A DNA stretch of 64,000 bases from JBEKCB01 sp052139675 (GTDB lineage: Bacteria; Planctomycetota; Brocadiia; CAIUPP01): contig JBKQWE010000053.1 of assembly GCA_052139675.1 (NCBI GenBank), positions 1 to 64,000 on the forward strand, given 5' to 3'. The notes beneath the pieces were generated by a model that saw only the letters and a program-made list of their open reading frames with translations, did not search any database and was not told the DNA's origin. Positions 17,106 to 26,389 of this stretch are shown piece by piece. A program made the translations under genes and the position numbers. The first letter of the stretch is position 1. Each line of letters begins with the position of its first letter.

Positions 17106-18581
17106 ATGGGAATCTTGGCTGCGGGAATTCTGCGCAAACTGCGCCGTTGCACCTGGCTGTCCGCGGGCCTCCTCGGCGCGCCGGCGCTGCTCATCGCCGG
17201 CTGCACGGTCGGGCCGGACTATCACCCGACGAAGACGGAGACCGAACTCCCTGCCGGCTGGGACGGCACCACCGTGGCCGCGCCCGCCCAGACGAGCGTC
17301 GCGACGACCGAGACGCCCCGCATCAGCGAATGGTGGAGCGTACTGAACGATCCGAAGCTGACCCAACTGGTGGGTGACGCGCTCAAGGCGAACCTGGATC
17401 TGCGCACGGCCGTAGCGGCGCTGTGGCAGGCGCGCGCGACGCGCACCGTGACGGCGTCGGCATTCTGGCCGACCGTGAACGGCACCGGATCGTACACGCG
17501 CGGCGCCACCGGCCGCGGCGCCGGCGGCACCGGTCAAGCGGCAGATTTCTTCCAGGCCGGCCTCGACGCCACGTGGGAGCTGGATATCTTCGGCGGCGTC
17601 CGCCGCAACATCGAGTCCGCCGACGCCAACATTGACGCCGCGATCTGGAACCTGCGCGACGTGCAGATCACGGTGGCCGCGGAGGTGGCGACCGACTACG
17701 CGGACCTGCGCGCCTTCCAGCAGCGCATCCAGATCGCCAAAGACAATCTCAAGGCGCAGCAGAATACCGCGGAGTTGACCCGCCAGAAGTTCAAGGCCGG
17801 ACTCACCACCAACCTCGACGTGGCCAACGCGGACGCGCTCGTGGCCACCACCGAGGCGTCCATTCCGCCCCTGGAGACCAGCGAGCGGCAGACCATCTAC
17901 GCCCTGAGCGTGCTCCTCGCGCGGCCGCCCGCGGCGCTCAAGGAGGAACTCTCCGCGCCCGGCCCGATCCCGCAGGCGCCGGCGCAAGTGCCCGTCGGGC
18001 TGCCCTCGGCCCTGCTCGAGCGCCGGCCGGACGTCCGCCAGAGCGAGGAACTGGTCCACGCCGCCACTGCGCAAATCGGCGTCGCCGTCTCCGTATGGTA
18101 CCCGCAGTTTTCGCTGACCGGCGCGTACGGCTACGAGAGCGACCGGGCCCGATCGCTGCTCCGCTCCGAAAACTCCCTCTGGTCCCTGGGACCGTCGGTC
18201 ACCTGGCCGATCTTCACCGCCGGCCGGATCGAGGCGAACGTCCAGTTGCAGGAGGCTCTGCAGCAGCAGGCGTTCCTGGCTTACCAGAAAGCCGTGCTGG
18301 GCGCGCTGCAGGACGTGGAGAACTCGCTGGTAGCGTTCGCGCTGGAGCAGCAGCACCGGCAGTTGCTCGACCAGGCCGTCAAAGCCAACACCAAGTCGGT
18401 GGACCTGGCTACGCAGCTTTACAAGCAGGGGCTGACTGATTTTCTCAACGTGATCGTGGCGGAGCAAGCGCTGCTGTCCTCTCAGGACGCGCTCGCGCAG
18501 AGCAACCTGGCCATCGCCACGGACCTGATCGCCCTCTATAAGGCGCTCGGCGGCGGTTGGGAGACGAAGCCGCAGTCGTGA
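17106..18581 (+). CDS. Outer-membrane efflux lipoprotein of the OprM/NodT type
   Basis: About 491 residues. The lipoprotein signal ends at ALLIAGCTVGPDY, and GPDYHP is the hallmark beginning of OprM-like channels. Two repeated helical-barrel halves follow, with DATWELDIFGGVRR in the first and LLERRPDVRQSEELVHAATAQIGVA in the second. The ATG at 17106 is favoured by GAGAGGA nine bases upstream; ATGs at 17097 and at 17070 (overlapping the permease) are alternatives. It completes a full tripartite pump. Confidence 0.92.
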   Translation: MGILAAGILRKLRRCTWLSAGLLGAPALLIAGCTVGPDYHPTKTETELPAGWDGTTVAAPAQTSVATTETPRISEWWSVLNDPKLTQLVGDALKANLDLRTAVAALWQARATRTVTASAFWPTVNGTGSYTRGATGRGAGGTGQAADFFQAGLDATWELDIFGGVRRNIESADANIDAAIWNLRDVQITVAAEVATDYADLRAFQQRIQIAKDNLKAQQNTAELTRQKFKAGLTTNLDVANADALVATTEASIPPLETSERQTIYALSVLLARPPAALKEELSAPGPIPQAPAQVPVGLPSALLERRPDVRQSEELVHAATAQIGVAVSVWYPQFSLTGAYGYESDRARSLLRSENSLWSLGPSVTWPIFTAGRIEANVQLQEALQQQAFLAYQKAVLGALQDVENSLVAFALEQQHRQLLDQAVKANTKSVDLATQLYKQGLTDFLNVIVAEQALLSSQDALAQSNLAIATDLIALYKALGGGWETKPQS

Positions 18582-18599
18582 GCGCCTGGCTTCAGGCGT

Positions 18600-18629
18600 T
18601 TGACGCGCCCCGCACACGCTTGCTATAGT
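18600..18629 (+). promoter_or_regulatory. Probable promoter for hflX
   Basis: TTGACG (18600-18605), 18 bases, TATAGT (18624-18629), about 100 bases before the coding region. The 18640-18700 leader contains AAGCGCAGCGAAGG, a fragment of the dispersed repeat vocabulary. Confidence 0.5.
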
Positions 18630-18727
18630 GAATAACGCAAGCGCAGCGAAGGAACGACGCTGAGCGGCGGGTTGCTGTGTCATCATAAGATTCAGCGCCG
18701 CAGTGACTTGCAGTAAGACATGGAGGT

Positions 18728-20047
18728 TTGCCCGCAAGCGACGTGGAACTGAAACGCATCGAACTGGCCGTGGCGGCCGAGCGGGCCGTGCTGGTGGGCG
18801 CTTCGACCGAGAGCGCCACGGTCGCGCTGGAATCGCTCGAAGAAATACGCCGCCTCGCCGCGACGGCCCACGCGGTCGTCATCGCCGAAATGGTCCAGCA
18901 CCGCCGCCTGCCCGACGGCGCCACCTACCTCGGCAAGGGCAAGGTCGAGGAACTCGCCGAGCTCTGCCGCGTCCAGAATGCCGACGTCGTCATCATGGAC
19001 GTGGACCTCAGTGCGGCGCAGGTCCGCAACCTGGAACAGATCACCGACCGCAAGGTCATTGACCGCACGGAGCTGATCCTCGACATCTTCGCGCGCGGCG
19101 CGCGCACCTCCGAAGCGTGCGACCAGGTGGAGCTGGCGCAGCTCGAGTACGCCTTCCCGCGGCTGCGGCGCATGTGGACGCACCTCGAACGGGTCGAGGG
19201 CGGCATCGGCATGCGCGGGCCCGGCGAGCGCCAGATCGAAACCGACCGCCGCCTGGTCCGCCGGCGCATTGAGGACCTGAAGCGCCGCATCGAACACACC
19301 GGCCGGCGGCGCGCGCTCGAGGCGGCCTCGCGCAACGACGAGATCACCGCCTGCCTCGTCGGCTACACGAACGCCGGCAAGTCCACCCTGATGAACGCGC
19401 TCACCGGCGCCGGCGTCCTCGCCGACGACAAGCTCTTCTCCACGCTCGACACGCGCACCCGCGCCTGCGACCTCGGCGAGGGCCGCAAGATCCTGCTGAG
19501 CGACACGGTCGGCTTCATCCGCCACCTGCCGCATCAACTGGTCGCGTCGTTCCATGCCACGCTCGAGGAGGCGCGCCAGGCCGACCTGTTGCTGCACGTG
19601 GTGGATGTCAGCTCGCCCCAGGCGGAACAGCAGATGGATGCGGTGATGGACGTGCTGCGCCAGATCGGCTGCGCGGACCATGCGATCCTCTGCGTCGGCA
19701 ACAAGGTGGACTTGATCGAGGAAGAGGCCCACCTGCCGGTGCTGCGGCGCCGGTTCGACGGCGCGGTGATGATCTCCGCGGCCACCGGCGCGGGCATCGA
19801 GGCGCTCTGCGTGCGCATCCGCGCCATCCTCGACCGGAACGCGGTCAAGGTCGCCCTGACGATGCCGCCGGGCGCGGGCAAGCTCCAGGCGTTCCTGGCC
19901 GAGCACGCGGAGGTGCTTTCGCGCGACTACGGCGAAGAGGTCGTGCGGATGTCCGTGCGCATCGCCCCCAGGCATTTCGGCGCCATACGGAAAATGGGCG
20001 GCGTAATCCGGCGCGTCCCGCAAACCCTCCCCGCCGAGAGTCCCTGA
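18728..20047 (+). CDS. hflX: Ribosome-associated GTPase HflX
   Basis: The 439-residue protein has the HflX N-terminal domain with LGKGKVEELAEL and a glycine-rich GGIGMRGPGERQIETDRR segment. The G domain follows with LVGYTNAGKSTLMNALTG (G1), DTVGFIRHLPHQLVASF (G3) and GNKVDL (G4). HflX splits stalled ribosomes. The first in-frame codon is a TTG at 18728 with GGAGG almost touching it, and a GTG at 18743 is another choice, so the exact N-terminus is unsettled. Confidence 0.92.
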   Translation: MPASDVELKRIELAVAAERAVLVGASTESATVALESLEEIRRLAATAHAVVIAEMVQHRRLPDGATYLGKGKVEELAELCRVQNADVVIMDVDLSAAQVRNLEQITDRKVIDRTELILDIFARGARTSEACDQVELAQLEYAFPRLRRMWTHLERVEGGIGMRGPGERQIETDRRLVRRRIEDLKRRIEHTGRRRALEAASRNDEITACLVGYTNAGKSTLMNALTGAGVLADDKLFSTLDTRTRACDLGEGRKILLSDTVGFIRHLPHQLVASFHATLEEARQADLLLHVVDVSSPQAEQQMDAVMDVLRQIGCADHAILCVGNKVDLIEEEAHLPVLRRRFDGAVMISAATGAGIEALCVRIRAILDRNAVKVALTMPPGAGKLQAFLAEHAEVLSRDYGEEVVRMSVRIAPRHFGAIRKMGGVIRRVPQTLPAESP

Positions 20048-20081
20048 CGGTCCGCCGCGCAGCGCCCAAGCGATAAAATGC

Positions 20082-20110
20082 TTGACACCGGCCGTCGCAA
20101 GCTGTATTAG
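20082..20110 (+). promoter_or_regulatory. Promoter for the large secreted protein gene
   Basis: TTGACA (20082-20087), 17 bases, TATTAG (20105-20110), about 30 bases before the ATG at 20141, which has AAGGAG ten bases upstream. Confidence 0.6.
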
Positions 20111-20140
20111 TTGAGGTGCTTGCAGAAGGAGCGACCGGCC

Positions 20141-23100
20141 ATGCGGATGGCGGAAACCAAGCGTGCGCGCATGGGGCGCCGCAGGGCGACCATCCTGGCC
20201 TGCGCCGCGCTGGCCCTGTCCGCGGTCCTGCGCATTCCGGCGGCTCCGGCGCAAAGCTCCTCGCCGTTCGTCCTCGACCGCAAATTCTCCCGTGTCCCGG
20301 CCACCCAAGATCGAGTCGCCGCCGCCCCGGTCGTGAAGCCGCCGACATTGGACGGGACATTGACCGAGCCGTGCTGGACCCGCTGCACCGAGGAGGCCAT
20401 CGAGTCCGACATGCCCGACGGAATTCCCTCGCGCGCGACCAGCGTGCGCGTCTGCCGCGACGACAAGAACCTTTACATCAGCTTCGACTGCCATGAGCCG
20501 GCCATCGCCCAAGTGCCGTTGGTCAAGCAGCCGCTGAAAGACGTCTGGAGCGAGGAGAACGCGCAGGTGTGGATTTCGGTCCCGGCGCTGGAGAAGGACT
20601 CCTTCCTTTTTGCCGTGGATCCGAACGGCTCACGATACCAGAAGAGCCTGCGCGAGGGCGTCCAATGGTCGCCGGAATGGGATGTGCAGACCTCGCGCAC
20701 GGCGGAAGGCTGGATCGCGGAACTGGCGATTCCGTTCGCGAGCCTCGGCGTGAAGGAGTCGCCGCAGGGCGCGTCGTGGCGGATCAATTTCTGCCGCGAC
20801 ATCGCCGCCACCGGCGAGCGATGTTCCTGGAGCGCCACGATGGGCAACCGCGCGAATCCCGCAGCCTGGGGCACGTTATACTTCGGGCAGCGCGCCGCGT
20901 ACGACGCCCAGACTGTCGCTCCGCGCCTGACGCTCTACGTGCTGGATGCGGCCGTCGGCGCGCCGGACAAGACGCTCCGCGCCGTCGTGCGCATCAAGCC
21001 GGGCTCCACGGACCTGGCCAAAACCAACCTGCGGGTGCGCCTGGAGGCAAACGATGAGGCGCAGGAAAAATTCGTCCCGGCGCCGGCGATCATCCCGGTC
21101 CGCGGAGAGCGCGTCAGCCTCATCCTGAACGTCGCCGGCCTGCCGCCCGGCGATTTCGCGCTCCATACGGACCTGGTGGACAAGGAAGGGACGGTCCTGG
21201 AGCGCGCCGAGGCCGCCGTGAAGAAGCCCGCGACCGCGGCGATTCCGCAGCGGGACGGCAAGCTCGGCATCCTCGTCCAGCCCATTCCGGTCAAAGCGAA
21301 GGCGGCCGCGTCATGGCCGATGACCGCCGGCGTGGCGCTTCCCATGGGAGCGATCTATTCCCCGGACAACGCCCGGCTGCTCGGACCGGACGGCCAGGAA
21401 GTCCCCTGTCGCGCGCAGGTGCGCGCCCGCTGGCCGACCGACGGAAGCATCCGTTGGCTGGGGCTGGATTTCCAAGCCGATATCGCGCGCAAGGGCGGCG
21501 AGCGCTTCACGCTCGAATACGGGCCGGAGGTGACCGCCGCAGCCATCCGCGGCTTCACCCGGAGCATCGAGGGGATGCGCTCCGACGCGGTCGCCGATGC
21601 CTGGGTCACCGACACGGGCGACGCCTGGTGGGTGAACACCGGCGCGCTGTACTTCAACGTCAATTACAAACACTACTCCGGCATCGAAAACACCTGGGTG
21701 GACGTGACGGGCAACGGCCACTATGGCTCGGACGGGCAGATTCTGAACTCCGAGGTCGGCGGCTCCGGCCCGTACCTGGTGGACTCGTACGGCACCGTGT
21801 ACCGCCTGGCCAATGATCCGAAGGTGCGCGTGGAGCTGGAGGAGTACAACGAGCTGCGCCTGGTGCTGCGCGTGGAAGGCCGGCTGCTGCCCGCCGACCG
21901 GCCCGGGGCGAAGGACGCCGGGCGCTGCGTGCTGCGCATAACGGCGTACCTGGGAGAGCCGTTCCTGCGCGTCCAATGCAGTTTCGTCTTCAACGAGCGC
22001 ACCTGGCACGGTCAGCCGAGCGATATCGGCATCTCGGAGCGCATGGACTTCCACATGGGCTTCGACGCCGTCTTCGGAACCCCCGAGGTTTTCCGCAAGC
22101 CCATCGAGCAGACCGGCGCAGTCTATCTCCAGAAGTTCGCGACGGACACCGTCCTTCTTCGGAGCGTCGCGCAGCCGCCGGCGGTGGACCTTCATCCGGC
22201 GCGCGCGCAGAACTGGGCCGCCGGAGTCGCGCGGGATCGCGGTTTCGCCGTGGACCTGCGCGACATGAACGAGCTCCACCCGAAGGAAATCGAGCTGACT
22301 CCGGAGAGCCGCGCCATCGTCCATTTCTGGCCGCCGCACGGCGACGAAAGATCCCGCAGCCTGAAGGCGGACGTGGACCGCACCACGGTCGGCGAGCTCG
22401 GCTTTGCCACCACCGGATCGCTGCTGGACCTGAGCGTGCCGGCCGCCTACGCCTCCGGCTTGAAGGACCGCGACGGGTTGTTCGATTTCGACGCGGTCCG
22501 CAACATGGATATTTCCGATCCCGCCGGCATCACGTTGACCTACGACATGCTCTATACGTTCGTGAAGGGTCCGCTGGACCCGGCCGAGGTCGGCGAGATC
22601 GCGCGCGCCTTCGAGCTGTGCCCCTGCGCCGTGCAGGACGCGCAAAGCCTCGCCGCGTCGGGCGTGCTGCGGGAAATGTTGTCGGCCCCGCGCGCCGACC
22701 GCGCCGCCACGATGCTCGCGCGCCTGCTCGCCGCGGAGAACCGCTTCCCCGCCGACGGCGATTTCAACTACATGGACGTGCGGCGCCATTGGCTGCCGGA
22801 GGAGCAGCGCTGGGGCCTGCGCAACTACTGGATGGGCGCCACCGAAGACCTGCCCGGCGCGCTCTGGCTGCTTTACCTGCAGACCGGCCGGCCGGAGATC
22901 TTCATCGCCGCGCAGAGGAACCTCCGGCACGTGCTCGGGATGGACCTGTGCAACGATTCCACCCCGGCGCTCGCCGCGCTGGCCGATCCGCGCCGGCGCA
23001 AGATCGCCGGCGCCTTCGGGGATGACAAGACGCCCGTGCACTGGCAGAGCACCTGCTGCGTCAGCGACCGCCACGCGCGCCTCCTCGGGCCGCTGCTGGC

Positions 23101-23653
23101 GTACTACCTCAGCGGCGATCTGGTCGCCCGCGACGCCGCGCTCCTCTGGGCGGAGGCGGCGAAGAACTACGGGCCCGCCACCTCCGGCGCCGACGGCATG
23201 GCGTATCTGGACAACCTGGTGGAGCTTCTCTCGCTGAGTTACGACCCCGTGCTGGTCGAGCGCGCGGGCGATTGCGCCGATTACCTGTTCCGCATGCCCG
23301 AGGATCCCCAGGAGACCGGCCAGTGGATTCCGGGATTGCGCGACTACCTGCGCGCCACCGGCGACGCGCGCGCGGCCGCGTACCTGCACGGCCTCGGCGC
23401 AAGACTGAAAGCCGCGCCGGCCCAGGAGCCCCGCTCGATCGGCCTGCTGCGCGACCTGCACGCGGCTACCGGCGAGGCGGGCTTTATGGGCCAGGCTTCG
23501 AAGCTCGTCGAAAACCTCGAGAAACTGGTGCGCAGCAGCCCCTCGAACGCCGACGAGGACCTGCGGTTCTCCTGGGACGATTTCTGCGCCTACGTCTTCG
23601 GCGCGGCGGAGCCGCCCGCGCCGCCCCCGTCGGCCGGCGCGCCGGCGAAGTAG
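20141..23653 (+). CDS. Secreted CBM9 plus exo-rhamnogalacturonan-lyase-like protein
   Basis: This 1170-residue protein has a signal peptide (ILACAALALSAVLRIPAAPAQ). Residues about 50-265 look like a family 9 carbohydrate-binding module (LDGTLTEPCW, EENAQVWIS, EGWIAELAIPFASLG). After a beta-sandwich linker, residues about 390-480 resemble the RIFT-barrel of the PcRGLX/YetA rhamnogalacturonan lyases (GVALPMGAIYS, WPTDGSIRWLGLDFQ). A long beta-sandwich and a C-terminal alpha/alpha toroid follow (NYWMGATEDLPGALWLLYLQTGRPE). It probably binds and cleaves pectic rhamnogalacturonan outside the cytoplasm. The catalytic assignment is inference from domain order. Rhamnulokinase at 5124 fits the same diet. 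Confidence 0.75.
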   Translation: MRMAETKRARMGRRRATILACAALALSAVLRIPAAPAQSSSPFVLDRKFSRVPATQDRVAAAPVVKPPTLDGTLTEPCWTRCTEEAIESDMPDGIPSRATSVRVCRDDKNLYISFDCHEPAIAQVPLVKQPLKDVWSEENAQVWISVPALEKDSFLFAVDPNGSRYQKSLREGVQWSPEWDVQTSRTAEGWIAELAIPFASLGVKESPQGASWRINFCRDIAATGERCSWSATMGNRANPAAWGTLYFGQRAAYDAQTVAPRLTLYVLDAAVGAPDKTLRAVVRIKPGSTDLAKTNLRVRLEANDEAQEKFVPAPAIIPVRGERVSLILNVAGLPPGDFALHTDLVDKEGTVLERAEAAVKKPATAAIPQRDGKLGILVQPIPVKAKAAASWPMTAGVALPMGAIYSPDNARLLGPDGQEVPCRAQVRARWPTDGSIRWLGLDFQADIARKGGERFTLEYGPEVTAAAIRGFTRSIEGMRSDAVADAWVTDTGDAWWVNTGALYFNVNYKHYSGIENTWVDVTGNGHYGSDGQILNSEVGGSGPYLVDSYGTVYRLANDPKVRVELEEYNELRLVLRVEGRLLPADRPGAKDAGRCVLRITAYLGEPFLRVQCSFVFNERTWHGQPSDIGISERMDFHMGFDAVFGTPEVFRKPIEQTGAVYLQKFATDTVLLRSVAQPPAVDLHPARAQNWAAGVARDRGFAVDLRDMNELHPKEIELTPESRAIVHFWPPHGDERSRSLKADVDRTTVGELGFATTGSLLDLSVPAAYASGLKDRDGLFDFDAVRNMDISDPAGITLTYDMLYTFVKGPLDPAEVGEIARAFELCPCAVQDAQSLAASGVLREMLSAPRADRAATMLARLLAAENRFPADGDFNYMDVRRHWLPEEQRWGLRNYWMGATEDLPGALWLLYLQTGRPEIFIAAQRNLRHVLGMDLCNDSTPALAALADPRRRKIAGAFGDDKTPVHWQSTCCVSDRHARLLGPLLAYYLSGDLVARDAALLWAEAAKNYGPATSGADGMAYLDNLVELLSLSYDPVLVERAGDCADYLFRMPEDPQETGQWIPGLRDYLRATGDARAAAYLHGLGARLKAAPAQEPRSIGLLRDLHAATGEAGFMGQASKLVENLEKLVRSSPSNADEDLRFSWDDFCAYVFGAAEPPAPPPSAGAPAK

Positions 23654-23684
23654 CCTTTGGCCGGCGGCGCCGCGCGCGTCGCTC

Positions 23685-23713
23685 TTGGAATCTTCCTGAA
23701 AAGCTGGTAACTT
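23685..23713 (+). promoter_or_regulatory. Possible promoter for the DUF116-aroA pair
   Basis: TTGGAA (23685-23690), 17 bases, TAACTT (23708-23713), 29 bases before the ATG at 23743. Confidence 0.4.
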
Positions 23714-23742
23714 ACTTGAATCCCTGAACCGGAGCAGGTCTC

Positions 23743-24192
23743 ATGCCCGCGCTGCAGAATGCCGTCATCTGGATCAATCGCCTTCGCAACCGCACCTCCT
23801 CGCGGCGATATCCGCCGGAGAACGTGCTGGTCCTGCTGCCCCATTGCCTTCAGCACCAGGCCTGCAAGGAGCCGGTGAGAGAGGCGATCCGCAACTGCAA
23901 GGGCTGCGGCCGGTGCAAGATGAAGGACCTGCGCGCCATGGCGGAGCGCATCGGCGTGCGGGTGCACGTCGCCTCCGGCGGACGCGAAGCGCTCGAACGC
24001 GCGCGCGCGCCGGAGGTCCGCGTTATCCTGGCGGTCGCGTGCAGCAAGGAGCTCTCCGAGGGAATCCGCGCCGCGTTCCCGAAGCGTGTGATCGGCATCC
24101 TGAATTCCTGGCCTCACGGCCCCTGCAAGGACACCGACGTGGACGTCCGCCAGGTTGAATCCGCCCTGAACCGGCTGGTCAAGCGAGGCTGA
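23743..24192 (+). CDS. DUF116 protein with cysteine clusters
   Basis: The 149-residue protein matches DUF116. VLVLLPHCLQHQAC is followed by CKGCGRCKM, an AVACSKELSEG motif and NSWPHGPCKDT. The spacing of conserved cysteines suggests an iron-sulfur or other metal site. Family members often sit near formyltransferase or lipid/polyprenyl genes, but no activity is established. Only three bases separate its stop from the aroA GTG, so the two genes are transcribed together. Confidence 0.85.
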   Translation: MPALQNAVIWINRLRNRTSSRRYPPENVLVLLPHCLQHQACKEPVREAIRNCKGCGRCKMKDLRAMAERIGVRVHVASGGREALERARAPEVRVILAVACSKELSEGIRAAFPKRVIGILNSWPHGPCKDTDVDVRQVESALNRLVKRG

Positions 24193-24195
24193 ACC

Positions 24196-25467
24196 GTGAT
24201 CCTCACCGCCGAAAAATCCGTCCTCTCCGGCGAAGTCACCGTCCCGGCCTCCAAGTCGCACACGATCCGCGCGCTGACCCTGGCGACGCTCGCCCGCGGG
24301 AAAAGCGTCATCTCGAATCCGCTCGACTCCGCCGACACGCGCTCCTGCGTGGGCGCCTGCCGGGCGCTCGGCGCGGAAATCCACGCCGAAGGAGAAACCT
24401 GGACCGTCCAGGGCGCCGCCGGGCAGCTCCGCATCGCCGAAAACGTAATTGACGTCGAGAACTCCGGCACCACGCTCTACATCGCCCTCGGTATGGCCGC
24501 GCTGGTGGACGGATGGAACGTGCTCACCGGCGACCGCCAGACCCGCCGCCGCACCGCGCTGAACCTGATCGGAGCCCTGAACGCTCTCGGCGCGCGCGTC
24601 GAGAGCATGCTCGGCAACGGCTGCGCGCCGATCCTCGTCCACGGTCCGCTCCAGGGCGGCCAGGCCAGCCTCGCGTGCCCCACTTCGCAATACCTCACCA
24701 GCCTGCTCATCGCCGCGCCGCTCGCCCGGCTGGATTCGACGATCGTCGCCACGCAGCTCAACGAGGAGCCGTACGTCCTCATGACGCTCGACTGGCTGCG
24801 CAAGCTCAACGTCCGGGTCACGCACCGGGACCTGCGCGAGTTCAGCATTCCCGGCGGGCAGGAATACGCCGCGTTCGAGCAGCGCATCCAGGGCGACTTC
24901 TCCTCGGCGACTTTCTTCCTCTGCGCCGCCGCGCTCACCGGGTCGGAGATCACGCTGCGCGGCCTGGACATGGACGACGCCCAGGGCGACAAGGAGGTGG
25001 TGAACATGCTCCGCAGGATGGGCGCGGAAACGCAGGCGCTGCCCGGCGCCGTTCGGATTCGCGGCCGCGCCTTGAAGGGCGTTGAACTGGACCTCAACGC
25101 CACGCCCGACGCGCTTCCGGCGCTCGCGGTCACCGCCTGCTTCGCCGAAGGGACGACGAAACTGCTCAATGTCCCGCAGGCGCGCATCAAGGAGACCGAC
25201 CGCATCCGAGTCATGCGCGAGGTCGTCAACGCGCTCGGCGGAAAAGCGGAGGAACTGCCGGACGGCCTGGTGGTCCACGGCGTGGGACTGCGCGGCGGAA
25301 AAGCGCCCGGTCACGCCGACCATCGCGTCGTCATGGCCTGCGCCATCGCGGGGCTGGCCTCCGAAAAACCCGTCGAGGTGGACACCGCCGAGGCCGTCAG
25401 CATCACCTTCCCGAGTTTCGTGGACCTGATGACCCGCTGCGGCGCCAGGATGAAGATCACGGCGTGA
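24196..25467 (+). CDS. aroA: 3-phosphoshikimate 1-carboxyvinyltransferase (EPSP synthase)
   Basis: The 423-residue enzyme joins phosphoenolpyruvate to shikimate-3-phosphate in aromatic amino acid synthesis. The substrate-binding PASKSHTIRAL, NSGTTLYIALG (in place of the usual GNAGT), SQYLTSLLIAAPL, GDFSSATFFLCAAAL and KETDRIRVM are all present, giving the two inside-out alpha/beta domains. The start is a GTG. The altered phosphoenolpyruvate-site loop sets it apart from the E. coli type, as in class II-like or divergent enzymes. Confidence 0.9.
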   Translation: MILTAEKSVLSGEVTVPASKSHTIRALTLATLARGKSVISNPLDSADTRSCVGACRALGAEIHAEGETWTVQGAAGQLRIAENVIDVENSGTTLYIALGMAALVDGWNVLTGDRQTRRRTALNLIGALNALGARVESMLGNGCAPILVHGPLQGGQASLACPTSQYLTSLLIAAPLARLDSTIVATQLNEEPYVLMTLDWLRKLNVRVTHRDLREFSIPGGQEYAAFEQRIQGDFSSATFFLCAAALTGSEITLRGLDMDDAQGDKEVVNMLRRMGAETQALPGAVRIRGRALKGVELDLNATPDALPALAVTACFAEGTTKLLNVPQARIKETDRIRVMREVVNALGGKAEELPDGLVVHGVGLRGGKAPGHADHRVVMACAIAGLASEKPVEVDTAEAVSITFPSFVDLMTRCGARMKITA

Positions 25468-25481
25468 CGCTCTCTGCGCCG

Positions 25482-26102
25482 CTACTTCGCGGCGAACCGG
25501 ATCTTCACCGCATTCGACCGGAACAGCTCGGCGCGGTCGAACTCCTTCTCGAACCGCCGGAGCAGCTTTTGTTCGTCCTCGAACGGCCTGCGCTCGAGCC
25601 TTGCCGCGTTCGGTGCGAGGAAGCCTTTGAAATAGATCACCTGCACGTAGTATTCGCCCGGCGGCAGCGTTCGGGAAGCGCTCTCGGCCGTGGGGGGGAT
25701 ATAGCCGGCCGTGAGCCGCTCGACGCAGCCGACGTAACAGAGCGACGGCACGAATGTCCAGTCCTCGGCGCGGAGCGCGGTTCTCGAGGCCTCGTCGCGC
25801 TCGATCAGGTCGCCGAGGTACTTATGGTCGCTGCTGAAGATCGCCAGCGTGGCGGGCAGCGGCGTCTGGACGCCGAGGAAAGGGTTGTAGAACTCCTCGC
25901 CGCCGCCACTGTTGAGGAAGCGGATGTCCACAGAAAACGGCTCGCCCAGCGTCACGGTCTGCGAGTCCACCGAGATCGTCGCGGACCCTCGCGACGAGCC
26001 GGAATTGAGGTCGCGCTTCTCGCCGGCCCACTCCGGCGCGTTCTCGGCCGCAAGCGAACCGGCGCACAGGGTCAGCCATACGGCGGCGATGATCAGGCGC
26101 AT
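25482..26102 (-). CDS. Secreted protein of unknown function
   Basis: The product has 206 residues with a signal peptide (MRLIIAAVWLTLCAGSLAA/EN). The mature part is a beta-sandwich-like domain (VTLGEPFSVDIRFLNSGGGEEFYNPF) with a short CYVGC segment and a strand typical of BsuPI-like or CARDB-like domains (LPPGEYYVQVIYFKG). The ATG at 26102 follows AAGGAG. I do not recognise a named family. It is convergent with aroA, with 14 bases between the stops. Confidence 0.65.
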   Translation of the reverse strand: MRLIIAAVWLTLCAGSLAAENAPEWAGEKRDLNSGSSRGSATISVDSQTVTLGEPFSVDIRFLNSGGGEEFYNPFLGVQTPLPATLAIFSSDHKYLGDLIERDEASRTALRAEDWTFVPSLCYVGCVERLTAGYIPPTAESASRTLPPGEYYVQVIYFKGFLAPNAARLERRPFEDEQKLLRRFEKEFDRAELFRSNAVKIRFAAK

Positions 26103-26275
26103 GACGAACTCCTTGCTTTGAACCAGTTCCATCCTTTCGGTCTGTCGCTTCGGCAGCGGCAATGACCATGCTACCGGCCCGCCGGGAAACGCGCAACCTT
26201 AGCCGAGTATCGCCGCAGGTTCGCCTGCAAGGTTCAGCTTGCGGGAGGCCTCCGGAAAATTTTTCATCCGAGCAC

Positions 26276-26320
26276 TTGACAACGGAGAGACGGTGATGTA
26301 AAGTGCTTTGCGGTACAAAG
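26276..26320 (+). promoter_or_regulatory. Promoter with overlapping CTTTG/CAAAG dyad
   Basis: TTGACA (26276-26281), 17 bases, TAAAGT (26299-26304). Just downstream, CTTTG (26306-26310) and CAAAG (26316-26320) form a dyad around CGGTA. It is well placed for repression by the small winged-helix protein encoded at 27006. Confidence 0.65.
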
Positions 26321-26389
26321 GCGATGGTCGCCGGGGCTGCGGGTGTGCAGGGAATGGGCCGGTTGCCGGCGCTCGCGAAGGAGAGAGAA

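Noticed and set aside
24196..25467. Reading aroA as UDP-GlcNAc enolpyruvyl transferase (murA)
   Set aside because: PASKSHTIRAL, SQYLTSLLI and KETDRIRVM match EPSP synthase, and the typical MurA cysteine loop is absent.
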